DNA of 64,000 bases from Methanomassiliicoccaceae archaeon (GTDB lineage: Archaea > Thermoplasmatota > Thermoplasmata > Methanomassiliicoccales > Methanomethylophilaceae). Of this stretch, positions 51,978-59,949 are shown one piece after another. The stretch spans positions 1 through 64,000 of the forward strand of contig PWHV01000018.1 in assembly GCA_003555025.1 (NCBI GenBank), written 5' to 3'. A program made the position numbers and the translations under genes. The notes beneath the pieces were generated by a model, which was not told the origin of the DNA, did no database searches, and was given only the letters and a program-made list of their open reading frames with translations. Numbering within the stretch: position 1 is the stretch's first letter; each line of letters starts with the position of its first letter.

Positions 51978-52340
51978 CTATAGCGCGTTGACCGTCTTGA
52001 TGTAGTGCTCGGGATCGGTCTTCTCTATGATCTCCGCGACCTCGTCGCGGCTGCCGATCAGACCGCACCATCCCTTGGAGGTCGATATGAGGGCGTACGC
52101 CGACTGCCGGGGCTCGTCGACTACCTCCACGGCGTCGATGTCCTGCAGTCGGCCGAGCCGCTCCACGGCGATGTCGGCCATCTCTTTGTTCAGGACCGAG
52201 AGGACTATCCTGGCCTTGCCAGGGACCTCGCACTTGCCGACCACTATGGTCTCCACGTTGATGCGCTTGCGGGTGAACTCGCCCATGATCCTCTGCATGA
52301 CACCGAACTCGTCTTTGACGATCATCGAGATGACTTCCAT
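51978..52340 (-). CDS. ilvN: acetolactate synthase regulatory-type small subunit (ACT domain)
   Basis: The 120-residue protein has an N-terminal ACT domain (EVISMIVKDEFGVMQRIMGE, RINVETIVVG) and a short C-terminal part. It is shorter than typical bacterial IlvH (about 160) but is placed directly after ilvB with abutting stop and start, so it should confer valine feedback on acetolactate synthase. It could also sense another amino acid. Confidence 0.8.
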   Translation of the reverse strand: MEVISMIVKDEFGVMQRIMGEFTRKRINVETIVVGKCEVPGKARIVLSVLNKEMADIAVERLGRLQDIDAVEVVDEPRQSAYALISTSKGWCGLIGSRDEVAEIIEKTDPEHYIKTVNAL

Positions 52341-54011
52341 CTAACAACCTCCATCGTAAGGGCAGGACCCGCGGTGGACGTTGCTGCCCGCCGCGGTCCT
52401 CAGGGTCAACGGGAAAATGTCCTCTTCCCTATTAATCTGTATGTCAACCAGGCAGGGCCTGTCGCTATCTATCGCCTGCTGCAGCGCCGGGGCGAGGTCC
52501 TGGTGCTGGTCGACGCGTATGGCCTCGGCGCCGAAGGACTCCGCCAGCTTGACCATGTCTATGCCGCTGAGGTCCTGGGCGGTGAGGCGGTCGCCATAGA
52601 ACAGGCGCTGGTGCTGCTTGATCATCCCCAGGCGGGAGTTGTTGAGCAGCGCTATCGCCACCGGGATCTCCTCCTTAGCGGCGGTAGCCAGCTCCTGGCA
52701 GACCATGGTGAAGCTGCCGTCGCCGGCGATGTCCACCACCTTGCGGTCGGGGGCGGCGATCTTGGCGCCGATGGCGGCCGGCAGCCCGAAGCCCATGCAG
52801 CCCAAGCCCCCGGAGGTAACGAAGCTGCGCTGGTCCTTGATGTCGAGGAAGTGTGCCGCCCACATCTGGCATTGGCCGACCTCGGTGACGATGACCGCGT
52901 CGGAGGGGAGGGCGGCGTCCAGCTCGTGGATGACCTTGCGGGGGCTGATAGGGTCCTCGCAGACGTCGATGTCGCAGGTGCAGCGCTTGATCATCTCCCC
53001 CGAGGTCTGCGACCAGTTGCTGGAATGCACCTTGAGGTTGATGGCTCCCTTGATGGCGGCCAGGGAGGCCTTGGCCTCGGCGGCGATCCCCAGGGTGGGG
53101 CAGACGTTCTTGCCCATCTCGGTGCGGTCTATGTCCACGTGTATGACCCTCATGCGGCAGGAGCTGGGCTCGCCGACGCTGCGGTCGCTGAAGCGGGCGC
53201 CGACCGCCAGGAGGACGTCGCAGTTCTCCAGGGCGTAGTTGGCGGCGGCACGGCCGTGCATGCCGATCATGCCCAGAACCAGGGGATGCGTATCGGGGAC
53301 GGCCCCCTTTCCCATGAGGGTGGTGACGATGGGCGCCGCCAGCTGGTCCGCCAGCGCCAGGGCCTCGGGCCCGGCCCCCGACCAGCTGGCCCCGCCGCCG
53401 AGCATGATCAACGGCCGCTCCGCCTGCATGAGCATCTTGGCGGCGACCGAGACCTGGTCTTTACTGGGCTCCAGAGGGGCCTCCGGCAGCGGCGTGGGCC
53501 GCGGCGGCACGCCGTCCTCGCGTGTCAGGACGTCCTTGGGAATGTCTATGTGGACCGGGGCGCAGCGCCCGGACATGGCAATGCGGAACGCCGAGCGGAA
53601 ATCCGTCGCCAGGGTGGACGGGTCGGTGACGCGGAAGTTGTGCTTGGTGATGGGCATCATCAGGCTGAAGATGTCCGCCTCCTGGAACCCGTCGGAGCCC
53701 AGCACATTGGTGGGGACCTGCCCGGTGACGGCTATCACCGGCGAGGAGTCCAGGTAGGCGGTCGCCATGCCGCTGACCAGGTTGGTGGCTCCCGCTCCTG
53801 ATGTGGCTATGCACATGCCGGGGGCTTTCTTGATGCGCGCGTAGCCGTCCGCCATGTGGGCGGCCCCCTGCTCGTGGCGGACGAGTATGTGCCTTATGTC
53901 GGACTCCAGAAGCTCGTCGTAGAGCGGCAGCGTCGCCGCTCCCGGTATCCCGAACATGACGTCCAGACCCTCGGACTGCAGAACATCGACTATAATCTCA
54001 GATCCTCTGAT
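52341..54011 (-). CDS. ilvB: acetolactate synthase large subunit
   Basis: This thiamine-diphosphate enzyme has about 556 residues and joins two pyruvates, or pyruvate with 2-oxobutyrate. The catalytic Glu is in ILVRHEQGAAHMADGYAR, with the ThDP motif GDGSFTMVCQELATA. Family proteins begin Met-(Lys/Arg)-Gly-(Ser/Ala)-Glu; here RGSEIIVDVL is preceded by ATC (54011-54009), six bases after a perfect GGAGGT. No ATG, GTG or TTG stands there. An in-frame TTG at 54047 (behind AGGA) is the conservative alternative and would add 12 residues. Upstream lie hairpins and a leader ORF. Confidence 0.92.
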   Translation of the reverse strand: MRGSEIIVDVLQSEGLDVMFGIPGAATLPLYDELLESDIRHILVRHEQGAAHMADGYARIKKAPGMCIATSGAGATNLVSGMATAYLDSSPVIAVTGQVPTNVLGSDGFQEADIFSLMMPITKHNFRVTDPSTLATDFRSAFRIAMSGRCAPVHIDIPKDVLTREDGVPPRPTPLPEAPLEPSKDQVSVAAKMLMQAERPLIMLGGGASWSGAGPEALALADQLAAPIVTTLMGKGAVPDTHPLVLGMIGMHGRAAANYALENCDVLLAVGARFSDRSVGEPSSCRMRVIHVDIDRTEMGKNVCPTLGIAAEAKASLAAIKGAINLKVHSSNWSQTSGEMIKRCTCDIDVCEDPISPRKVIHELDAALPSDAVIVTEVGQCQMWAAHFLDIKDQRSFVTSGGLGCMGFGLPAAIGAKIAAPDRKVVDIAGDGSFTMVCQELATAAKEEIPVAIALLNNSRLGMIKQHQRLFYGDRLTAQDLSGIDMVKLAESFGAEAIRVDQHQDLAPALQQAIDSDRPCLVDIQINREEDIFPLTLRTAAGSNVHRGSCPYDGGC

Positions 54012-54018
54012 GATAACA

Positions 54019-54054
54019 CCTCCAAAAGATGGGAGGACCGCCGGCAACGGCGAT
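54019..54054 (-). promoter_or_regulatory. two leader hairpins, second masking the ilvB ribosome-binding site
   Basis: In RNA sense, hairpin A is AUCGCCG (54054-54048), loop UUGC, CGGCGGU (54043-54037), seven pairs including one G-U. It directly abuts hairpin B: CCUCC (54036-54032), loop CAUCUUUU, GGAGG (54023-54019). The 3' arm of B is the ilvB Shine-Dalgarno. Both follow the leader ORF stop by one base. If translation starts at the TTG at 54047 they would instead be inside the coding region. Confidence 0.5.
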
Positions 54055-54055
54055 C

Positions 54056-54148
54056 CTACATCACTACTACAGAGCGCACGCTGCGGCCGTCGCAAGTGAT
54101 GACGGGCAGGTCTCTCTGTATCATCACAGCCAAAATGATTATGCTCAT
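54056..54148 (-). CDS. putative branched-chain-amino-acid-rich leader peptide of ilvBNE
   Basis: A 30-codon ORF from ATG 54148 to TAG 54056 lies 45 bases before ilvB. Thirteen of 30 residues are Ile, Leu or Val: residues 3-6 are Ile-Ile-Ile-Leu and 27-30 are Val-Val-Val-Met directly before the stop. It uses ATA twice, GTA twice in a row and TTG once, all uncommon codons in this GC-rich window. A TATA-like GATAAAATA (54156-54148) touches the ATG; if it is the promoter, initiation near 54126 would allow a leaderless start at codon 9 (54124). Another TATA-like box near 54208-54220 would include the whole ORF. Composition resembles bacterial ilv leader peptides; it may be fortuitous. Confidence 0.4.
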   Translation of the reverse strand: MSIIILAVMIQRDLPVITCDGRSVRSVVVM

Positions 54149-54265
54149 ATTTTATCCTTTGTCCCCGTCCGCGGCCGCCGCCGGCTGAGAATCGTTGGCA
54201 CCAATTAATATATTGTAACGACATGGCTCAGCCAGCCCCGCAGGCCGGGGGCGGAGGGATGCCGT

Positions 54266-55018
54266 CTGGAGCATGTCGCGGAAGAGGAGGCGACCATACT
54301 TCTGCCTACATTGGATGAGGCGGAGAACATCGGCCCGATGCTGGATGAGCTTAGGCGGCTCTATCCCCAGCATCGCGTCGTGGTGCTCGACGACGCCTCC
54401 GAGGACGGGACGCCGGAGGCGGTGAGGCGGCGCTCGCTCAGCGACGGGATGGTCACGCTCATCGGACGCGACCCCGCCGACCGCGGCCTTTCGGCCAGCA
54501 TCTATGATGGCATAGCGGGCTGCAACACCCCCTACTTCGCGGTCATGGACTGCGATTTCCAACATCCTCCGGAGAAGATCGACGAGCTCCTGCAGGAGTT
54601 GAGGGCGGGTGCCGACCTGGCGATCGGCGTCAGGACGGACCGCTCCGCGCTGACCCCCTTCCGGAGGTTCTCATCCTCGGTGGCCCACATCATGGCCCAT
54701 TGCTACCTTGCCTTCCACTCCCAGCCGAGCAGCACAGACATAATGACCGGTTTCTTCGCCGGAAGGACGGAACTATTCCAGAAGCTCATTGGTGAGAGGC
54801 AGGAGGATATGGAAAGGGGGGGATTCAAAGCCCTCTTCGACCTGCTCAAGTTCTGCCCCCCCGGGATCGCCATACGGGAGGTGGAGTTCGATTTCATGTC
54901 CCGTGTGGCGGGGGAGTCCAAGATATCCCCCATGGTCATAATATCCATACTGAGACAATGCGGCCGCGGCGGCGAATTGGCCTCGGCGCTCATTTCCTGC
55001 ATAATCAAGAGGGTATGA
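54266..55018 (+). CDS. glycosyltransferase family 2 (dolichol-phosphate mannosyltransferase-like)
   Basis: The protein has about 250 residues with the GT2 start ATILLPTLDEAENIGPML, VVVLDDASEDGT and the catalytic-site MDCDFQHPPEKIDEL, plus the membrane-proximal EVEFDFMSRVAGESK typical of polyprenyl-phosphate sugar synthases. There is no C-terminal multi-helix domain. No ATG, GTG or TTG precedes the first beta strand in frame; a CTG at 54266 lies seven bases after GGAGGG (54253-54258). TTG 54311 would truncate the nucleotide-binding strand. A TATA-like box at about 54206-54216 precedes it. It overlaps the flippase pseudogene by one base (TGATG). Confidence 0.8.
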   Translation: MEHVAEEEATILLPTLDEAENIGPMLDELRRLYPQHRVVVLDDASEDGTPEAVRRRSLSDGMVTLIGRDPADRGLSASIYDGIAGCNTPYFAVMDCDFQHPPEKIDELLQELRAGADLAIGVRTDRSALTPFRRFSSSVAHIMAHCYLAFHSQPSSTDIMTGFFAGRTELFQKLIGERQEDMERGGFKALFDLLKFCPPGIAIREVEFDFMSRVAGESKISPMVIISILRQCGRGGELASALISCIIKRV

Positions 55019-56327
55019 TGAAAATGAAGCAGAGACGGAGGGTCGGTCACCTCAAGAGCGGTATTCTGAGCCAATTGCCCTACGGCGGCCTGGTGGGGCC
55101 GGCCGCCCTGCTCTTCACCGCCACGGTCATAGGCGGCGGTCTCGACTTCCTGTTCCATGTTTCCATGGCCCAGAACCTGAACGTTGATTCCTATTCCGAG
55201 CTCGCCGCCCTGATGTCGATGTTGATGATCCTCTCGCTGTCGATGCGCAACGTTCACAACATAATGACCCTTTTCGTGACCCAGACAATCGCCAGGAGCT
55301 AACCGGGGAAGATATCCTGGTTGGTGGTCAGGATGACACTGATCACTTTGGGCATCGGCTTGGGCTTCATGATCGTCATGTTCCTGCTGACCCCTTTCAT
55401 CGTCGACCTCTTCTCGCTCAGCTCTCCCTATCTGGTTCTCACCCCCTCCATCGGTGTGGTCTTCAAACTGATGTGGGGCGTCTTCATCGGCGTTAACCAG
55501 GCATTCGAGATGTTCGGTTAAATGAGCATACAACAGATCCTGGCCGCTGTGTCCAAGATAGTTGTCGGCGTGATCGCCGTTCTGCTGGGATATGGGATAG
55601 GCGGAGCGTTCACAGCCGCGGCCTTCGCCGCCGGTGCGGCGCTGGCGATCGCCGCGTTCCCGGACCTGAAGCATATGACCAGGCAGAGGCAGCCTTTCGA
55701 CATGCGACGGGTGGGCCTCTACGCCATGCCCTCCCCGGCGGCCGCACTGTCCTTCGGCACCCTGACCAATGTCGACCTCATCGCCGTCCGGGTGTTCATA
55801 GAGGGCGACGTGGCCGACCAGTTCGCCGCCGCCTCTCAGCTCAGCAAACTGCTGGTCTTCATACCAGGGGCGGTGGGTACCGTCCTGTTCCCCAAGGTCG
55901 CCACGGCCATGGAGACCGGTAACGACCCCGTGCCCATATTCAAGAAGCCGCCTTGTGGTCCATGGTGCTATGTGTCACTCCCACGGTCCTGATCGCGTTG
56001 ATACCGGAGCTGGTCATGGAAACTGTCTACGGTGAGGCCTATGTGGGCGGCGGCGTCCTGGTGATCCTGTGCCTGGCGATGAAGCTTTTCGGATTGGCGA
56101 GCCTGTTCATGGTCTTCGGACTGGCCACCGACGATGACCTCTTAATAGCCATAATAGCCTTCTTCGCCGTGGCGGAGGTGGCGTTGATGTCCTTGTACAA
56201 CCAGACGATCGAGTAGCTGGCCTTGGTGATACTCAGGGTCTCGGCGTTGATGTCGGCGTTCTATCTGATTTATCTCTTATACGCCGCACGCAGCGGCGGC
56301 CCGTATTGGAAGAAACACTCCGTCTGA
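55018..56327 (+). pseudogene. decayed polysaccharide flippase (MATE/Wzx-like)
   Basis: A continuous multi-helix membrane protein of about 436 codons is recognisable but broken by in-frame TAA (55300-55302), TAA (55519-55521), a frameshift near 55945-55955 and TAG (56214-56216). Pieces: start to 55302 (LKSGILSQLPYGG, ATVIGGGLDFLF), 55303-55521, 55522-55950 and about 55953-56327. Helices typical of oligosaccharide exporters continue on both sides of each break (for example LPYGGLVGPAALLF and VLIALIPELVMETVYGEAY). All three stops could arise from Gln codons by a single C-to-T change. It follows the glycosyltransferase with a TGATG overlap, so it was the flippase of this glycan locus. Confidence 0.8.
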
Positions 56328-56330
56328 GGA

Positions 56331-57209
56331 TCAGTGCTTTTTGGTGGAACCGATGACCTTCCACACCGCCTGGTCTTTGAAACCCATGGCGACATAGACC
56401 TTGGAGTAGGTTCGGGCCATGGACTCCAGGAGCATAGCTCCGAAAAGGAATGCCGGATTCGGTTTCTCCTCACGGATGAATTCCAGTAGAGAATTGAACA
56501 CCAGCCCCTTGTCCTTGGTGGGGGGGCGGTAGTCGAAACGGCGTTTCATGTAGTTCTCGCCTATGTTGACCCTCACCCGCTGATTGAGGAAATCGCGGAT
56601 GTTGTCCGCGCCCTTGAGGTTGGTCACAGCATCGGGAGCGTATACGATCCGGTATCCACGGGAGTAGAAGGTATGGGCCAACCAATCCTCGTCGGTGTTC
56701 ACATCCCGGGGCATCTGGAGGTCCAGGTTCCTTATGGCGAATAGCTCCGTCATCTTGGGGGTCACCGCGGACACCCCGTGATGCAGATGGAACATGAAAC
56801 GGGCGGTGAAACTGAAGAACCTTTTCTCCTGGTTAACCGGGGCCAAGCGGCCTGTTACCGCCCCCACCTCCGGGTCCGACAAGGGCCCGAGGAGATGCCT
56901 GAACGCTCCTGGTGAAATGAAGGCGTCAGCGTTCAGCTGGATCAATACGTCGCCGCGGGCACTGCTCATGAAAAGGTTGTTGGCCGAGGCCTTGCCCTCC
57001 CGGCCCTCCTGCACCAGGAGCCTTATGCGGGGCTCCTGCTCCGCCATGGAGCGTACGATTTCATCGGTGGAGTCGGTGCTACCGCTCGATACCACCATGA
57101 CCTCCATGAGCTCGTGTCCATCGGTATCCTGGGCCAGTATCGACTCGAGGCTGCTTCTTATGTTGCCCTCCTCGTTGTAAGCTGGCACCCCGACCGATAT
57201 ACGGAACAT
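56331..57209 (-). CDS. glycosyltransferase family 2
   Basis: The 292-residue GT2 enzyme has the start ISVGVPAYNEEGNIRSSLES, VVSSGSTDSTDEIV, the metal-binding region LIQLNADAFISPGAF and the downstream NTDEDWLAH catalytic-base segment. The ATG at 57209 is favoured because a TATA-like CTTAATATC lies about 26 bases before it; the frame is open 22 codons further up. It converges on the flippase pseudogene with three bases between. Its donor and acceptor are unknown. Confidence 0.85.
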   Translation of the reverse strand: MFRISVGVPAYNEEGNIRSSLESILAQDTDGHELMEVMVVSSGSTDSTDEIVRSMAEQEPRIRLLVQEGREGKASANNLFMSSARGDVLIQLNADAFISPGAFRHLLGPLSDPEVGAVTGRLAPVNQEKRFFSFTARFMFHLHHGVSAVTPKMTELFAIRNLDLQMPRDVNTDEDWLAHTFYSRGYRIVYAPDAVTNLKGADNIRDFLNQRVRVNIGENYMKRRFDYRPPTKDKGLVFNSLLEFIREEKPNPAFLFGAMLLESMARTYSKVYVAMGFKDQAVWKVIGSTKKH

Positions 57210-57307
57210 CCTTGGTTTGAATAACGCCTCCGATATTAAGCGTTGTCCTGCCATTATCCTTGTTGGATGCGGCAAATGATTTATCGGCCCATATTCTACA
57301 CCCTTTC

Positions 57308-58192
57308 ATGAAACCGGACCCTGAGTGCGTACCATGTCTCCTCAAACGCGTACTCTTCCAGTCGAGACTGGTCGAGGAAGAGGACGGTGCCCGACCGGTC
57401 GCCGCCGCCTTGTTGGAGATGGCCGCCGCTTATTCCGGCGCCGAGAACTCCGCCAAGATGGCCAGCCGGGTCCATCAAAAGGCCTACGACGCCCTTGGCG
57501 TGAAAGACCCTTATACCACACTCAAGTTGCGCTCCGACGAGGTGGCGGAGATGCTGCTCCCTCATCTGCAGGACACCATTGAATCATCGGATGATAGGCT
57601 GGAGGCGGCGGTCATCGGTTCTATAGTCGGCAACATCATGGACTTCGGGCCAGGGATCGCGATACAGCACCCCGATGAGTTACTGGATGCGTTCCATGGA
57701 CTGATGGCCCAAGGGCTCGATGTCAACCATGTCGGGGAACTTCGTTCACGCCTCGGCGCCGATACCACCGTCCTCTACATTTTCGACAACTGCGGGGAAT
57801 CGGTCTTCGACCGCCTCCTCATAGAGGAGATAAAAAGGACGGGGAGCGAGGTCGTTGGCTTGGTGAAGGGGGAACCGATACTCACCGATGTCACCAGAGA
57901 GGATGCCTCGCGCGCCGGCCTGGACGATGTTCTGGACCGGATCGTGGACACTGGCCAATTCGCCATAGGCGTGGACCTGTCGAGCGCTGCGGACGCTTGC
58001 CTGAAGGAGTTCGAGCGAGCGGATGTGATAATATCAAAGGGGATGGCCAACTTTGAGGCTCTGTCCGATGAGGACATCGGTGAGGTCTTCTACCTGATGC
58101 GGGCCAAGTGCGACCCGGTGGCCAATGCTCTGTGCGTCAACAAGGAGGATAACGTGGCGATGTTATGGGGCACCAGGGATGGAGCGACGTAA
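57308..58192 (+). CDS. DUF89/ARMT1-like phosphatase family protein
   Basis: The 294-residue protein begins KPDPECVPCLLKRVLFQSRL and contains GNIMDFG, YIFDNCGESVFDRLL and SKGMANFEAL, the metal-binding and active-site motifs of DUF89 damage-control phosphatases, which remove harmful sugar or cofactor phosphates. The ATG at 57308 is exactly 26 bases from a TATA-like GATTTATCGG, so it is likely leaderless. It precedes the sugar nucleotidyltransferase by about 30 bases, so a sugar-phosphate substrate is reasonable. Confidence 0.88.
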   Translation: MKPDPECVPCLLKRVLFQSRLVEEEDGARPVAAALLEMAAAYSGAENSAKMASRVHQKAYDALGVKDPYTTLKLRSDEVAEMLLPHLQDTIESSDDRLEAAVIGSIVGNIMDFGPGIAIQHPDELLDAFHGLMAQGLDVNHVGELRSRLGADTTVLYIFDNCGESVFDRLLIEEIKRTGSEVVGLVKGEPILTDVTREDASRAGLDDVLDRIVDTGQFAIGVDLSSAADACLKEFERADVIISKGMANFEALSDEDIGEVFYLMRAKCDPVANALCVNKEDNVAMLWGTRDGAT

Positions 58193-58225
58193 CGCGTCTG
58201 TTGACCGGAAGCGGAGGATGATTTC

Positions 58226-59218
58226 ATGATCGGGGGAATAGAACAAGCGGTGATAATGGTCGGCGGTAAGGGGACCAGGCTGAGGCCTCTCACAGAGACC
58301 ATGCCCAAACCTATGCTGCCCGTTATGGGGGTCCCGTGCCTGGAGTATGTGATGAGGAGTCTCATCGATTCGGGTGTCAAGGATATCATCCTCGCCTGCG
58401 GTTACAGGTCGGACGACATATCGGACTTCATCGGTGACGGAACGTCGTTCGGGGCGGACATCTCCTTCGCCTACGAGGACGAACCGGCAGGCACCGCCGG
58501 CTCAGTGAAACTGCTGCAGGACCGCCTTGACGATACGTTCCTGGTGGCCAGCGGCGATGTGCTCGCCGATGTCGACATCAGGAGCATGGTGGACTCGCAC
58601 CGTCTCGGAGGATGCGCGGTGACCATGGCCCTGACCCGCGTGGACAATCCCACAGAGTTCGGCATTGTCGGCCTTGACAATGACGGCATGGTGGAGAGGT
58701 TCCGGGAGAAGCCCCCGGCGGAGGAGGTATTCTCAGACCTGGTGAACGCCGGCATATACGTTTTGGACCGAAGCGTCATGGACCGTGTCCCTGAGGGCGT
58801 GATGTACGACTTCTCCAAGGACCTCTTACCTGAGGTTCTCAACAGCGGTCTTGGGATCAGAGGTCACATCCTACAGGGGTTCTGGATGGACATCGGCCGA
58901 CCTTCCGACCTATTGAGGGCCAACATCCTGAAGACCGCTGCCGTCGGTGGCGAGGGTCACAGCCATGTGATGGAGGGTTCACAACTACACGACGTGAGTC
59001 TGATGTCATCCGTTATCCACCCGGGGGTCAGGGCCGAGGGTTGCATCATCGAAAGATCGGTCGTCCTCGACGGCGCCGTCATCGGGGAGGGCTCGCACAT
59101 AATCGAAAGTATAATCGGAAGAAGAGCGGATATCGGCGAAGGATGCATGCTCAAGGGGGCATTGCTGGCCGATGAGGATTCGATACCGGATGGATACGTT
59201 GGCGAAGAATATCCTTAA
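58226..59218 (+). CDS. sugar-phosphate nucleotidyltransferase with left-handed beta-helix tail
   Basis: The 330-residue protein has an N-terminal nucleotidyltransferase domain (MVGGKGTRLRPLTETMPKPM near residues 11-30, ASGDVLADVD, FREKPP, GFWMDIGRPSDLLRAN) and a C-terminal hexapeptide-type beta-helix (about 240-325). Mannose-1-phosphate guanylyltransferase or glucose-1-phosphate uridylyltransferase are the best guesses. GCGGAGGA lies upstream of the ATG. Together with the PGI/PMI isomerase it would make activated sugars for the surrounding glycosyltransferases. Confidence 0.9.
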   Translation: MIGGIEQAVIMVGGKGTRLRPLTETMPKPMLPVMGVPCLEYVMRSLIDSGVKDIILACGYRSDDISDFIGDGTSFGADISFAYEDEPAGTAGSVKLLQDRLDDTFLVASGDVLADVDIRSMVDSHRLGGCAVTMALTRVDNPTEFGIVGLDNDGMVERFREKPPAEEVFSDLVNAGIYVLDRSVMDRVPEGVMYDFSKDLLPEVLNSGLGIRGHILQGFWMDIGRPSDLLRANILKTAAVGGEGHSHVMEGSQLHDVSLMSSVIHPGVRAEGCIIERSVVLDGAVIGEGSHIIESIIGRRADIGEGCMLKGALLADEDSIPDGYVGEEYP

Positions 59219-59257
59219 ACGGTTCACGTTCCGCATCGAGCGATGGGCCGAGTTTAC

Positions 59258-59264
59258 TTTTTTT
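59258..59264 (+). terminator. T7 tract after nucleotidyltransferase gene
   Basis: Seven consecutive T lie 40 bases past the stop, in an otherwise GC-rich 128-base intergenic region. Archaeal RNA polymerase stops at such tracts without needing a hairpin. The rest of this region shows no gene or clear promoter. Confidence 0.45.
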
Positions 59265-59346
59265 ACTATGATGGGGTTCGCACTCTAACGAGGCGGGGTG
59301 GGTTACGGTAAAGGTATCCGTTTCGGCAAGCATCAGAGTTGATTGG

Positions 59347-59949
59347 ATGAAAAAACGTCCTGAGGATTACGAGTGGATTTTCACTTGGGCATTGGTGGGG
59401 TTCCTGTTCTTCAGCATATTGCTGGCACTGGTTGAATTCAGGGTTTTCTTCGTGTTGATGGGCGTGTTCGCTCTCTATCTGACACTGTATCCTCCGATCA
59501 AATACCGCGACCCGAGCATCATGCCCGCATTCGAACTGGTGGTCTTGCTAAGCATCCCGTTCATAATATTCGTCATAATTACCTTATTCCCGGTCGCCAA
59601 TAACTTTACCGGAGTGAGGGTCGCAGAGATGCTGGCCATATTCACGGTCAGCCTGGTCATGATGGTGCATCTGCAACGCTACCATGACCTCGTCCTCGAC
59701 CGGATATTGCTGGTATTCTTCATGATCGCCTTCACCAGCACCCTGGGGATGTTCCACACCCTGGGCCTTTACTTCAACGACCAGTTGTTAGGGACGTCCT
59801 ACGTGACTTCTAATCATATACTCATGACCGACATGACCCTGGCCACGATCGGAGGGGCAATCCTCTCATTCATACTGCTTGCCTACATGCGGAGGCGGAG
59901 CCTGTTCCACATGACCCTTCCTGAATATCAGAGGAGGAATGGGCGATGA
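59347..59949 (+). CDS. multi-pass membrane protein of unknown function
   Basis: The 200-residue protein has about six transmembrane segments and a short basic C-terminus (LPEYQRRNGR). A central loop has HLQRYHDLVLDR. No family is recognised. It overlaps the next membrane-protein gene by four bases (ATGA), so the two are probably made together and may interact. Confidence 0.65.
   Translation: MKKRPEDYEWIFTWALVGFLFFSILLALVEFRVFFVLMGVFALYLTLYPPIKYRDPSIMPAFELVVLLSIPFIIFVIITLFPVANNFTGVRVAEMLAIFTVSLVMMVHLQRYHDLVLDRILLVFFMIAFTSTLGMFHTLGLYFNDQLLGTSYVTSNHILMTDMTLATIGGAILSFILLAYMRRRSLFHMTLPEYQRRNGR

Noticed and set aside
54019-54190. T-box riboswitch before ilvB
   Set aside because: No T-box consensus, specifier stem or antiterminator bulge is visible, and T-boxes are not known in archaea.
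54223-54317. Short ORF starting at ATG 54223 before the GT2 gene
   Set aside because: It ends after about 31 codons, has Gly/Pro-rich composition and is in a different frame; it is kept only as a possible relic of a shifted start.
55018-56327. Pyrrolysine (TAG) or Gln reassignment of stop codons in the flippase
   Set aside because: Two of three stops are TAA, a frameshift is also present, and other genes in the window end normally with TAA and TAG. A pseudogene explains all.
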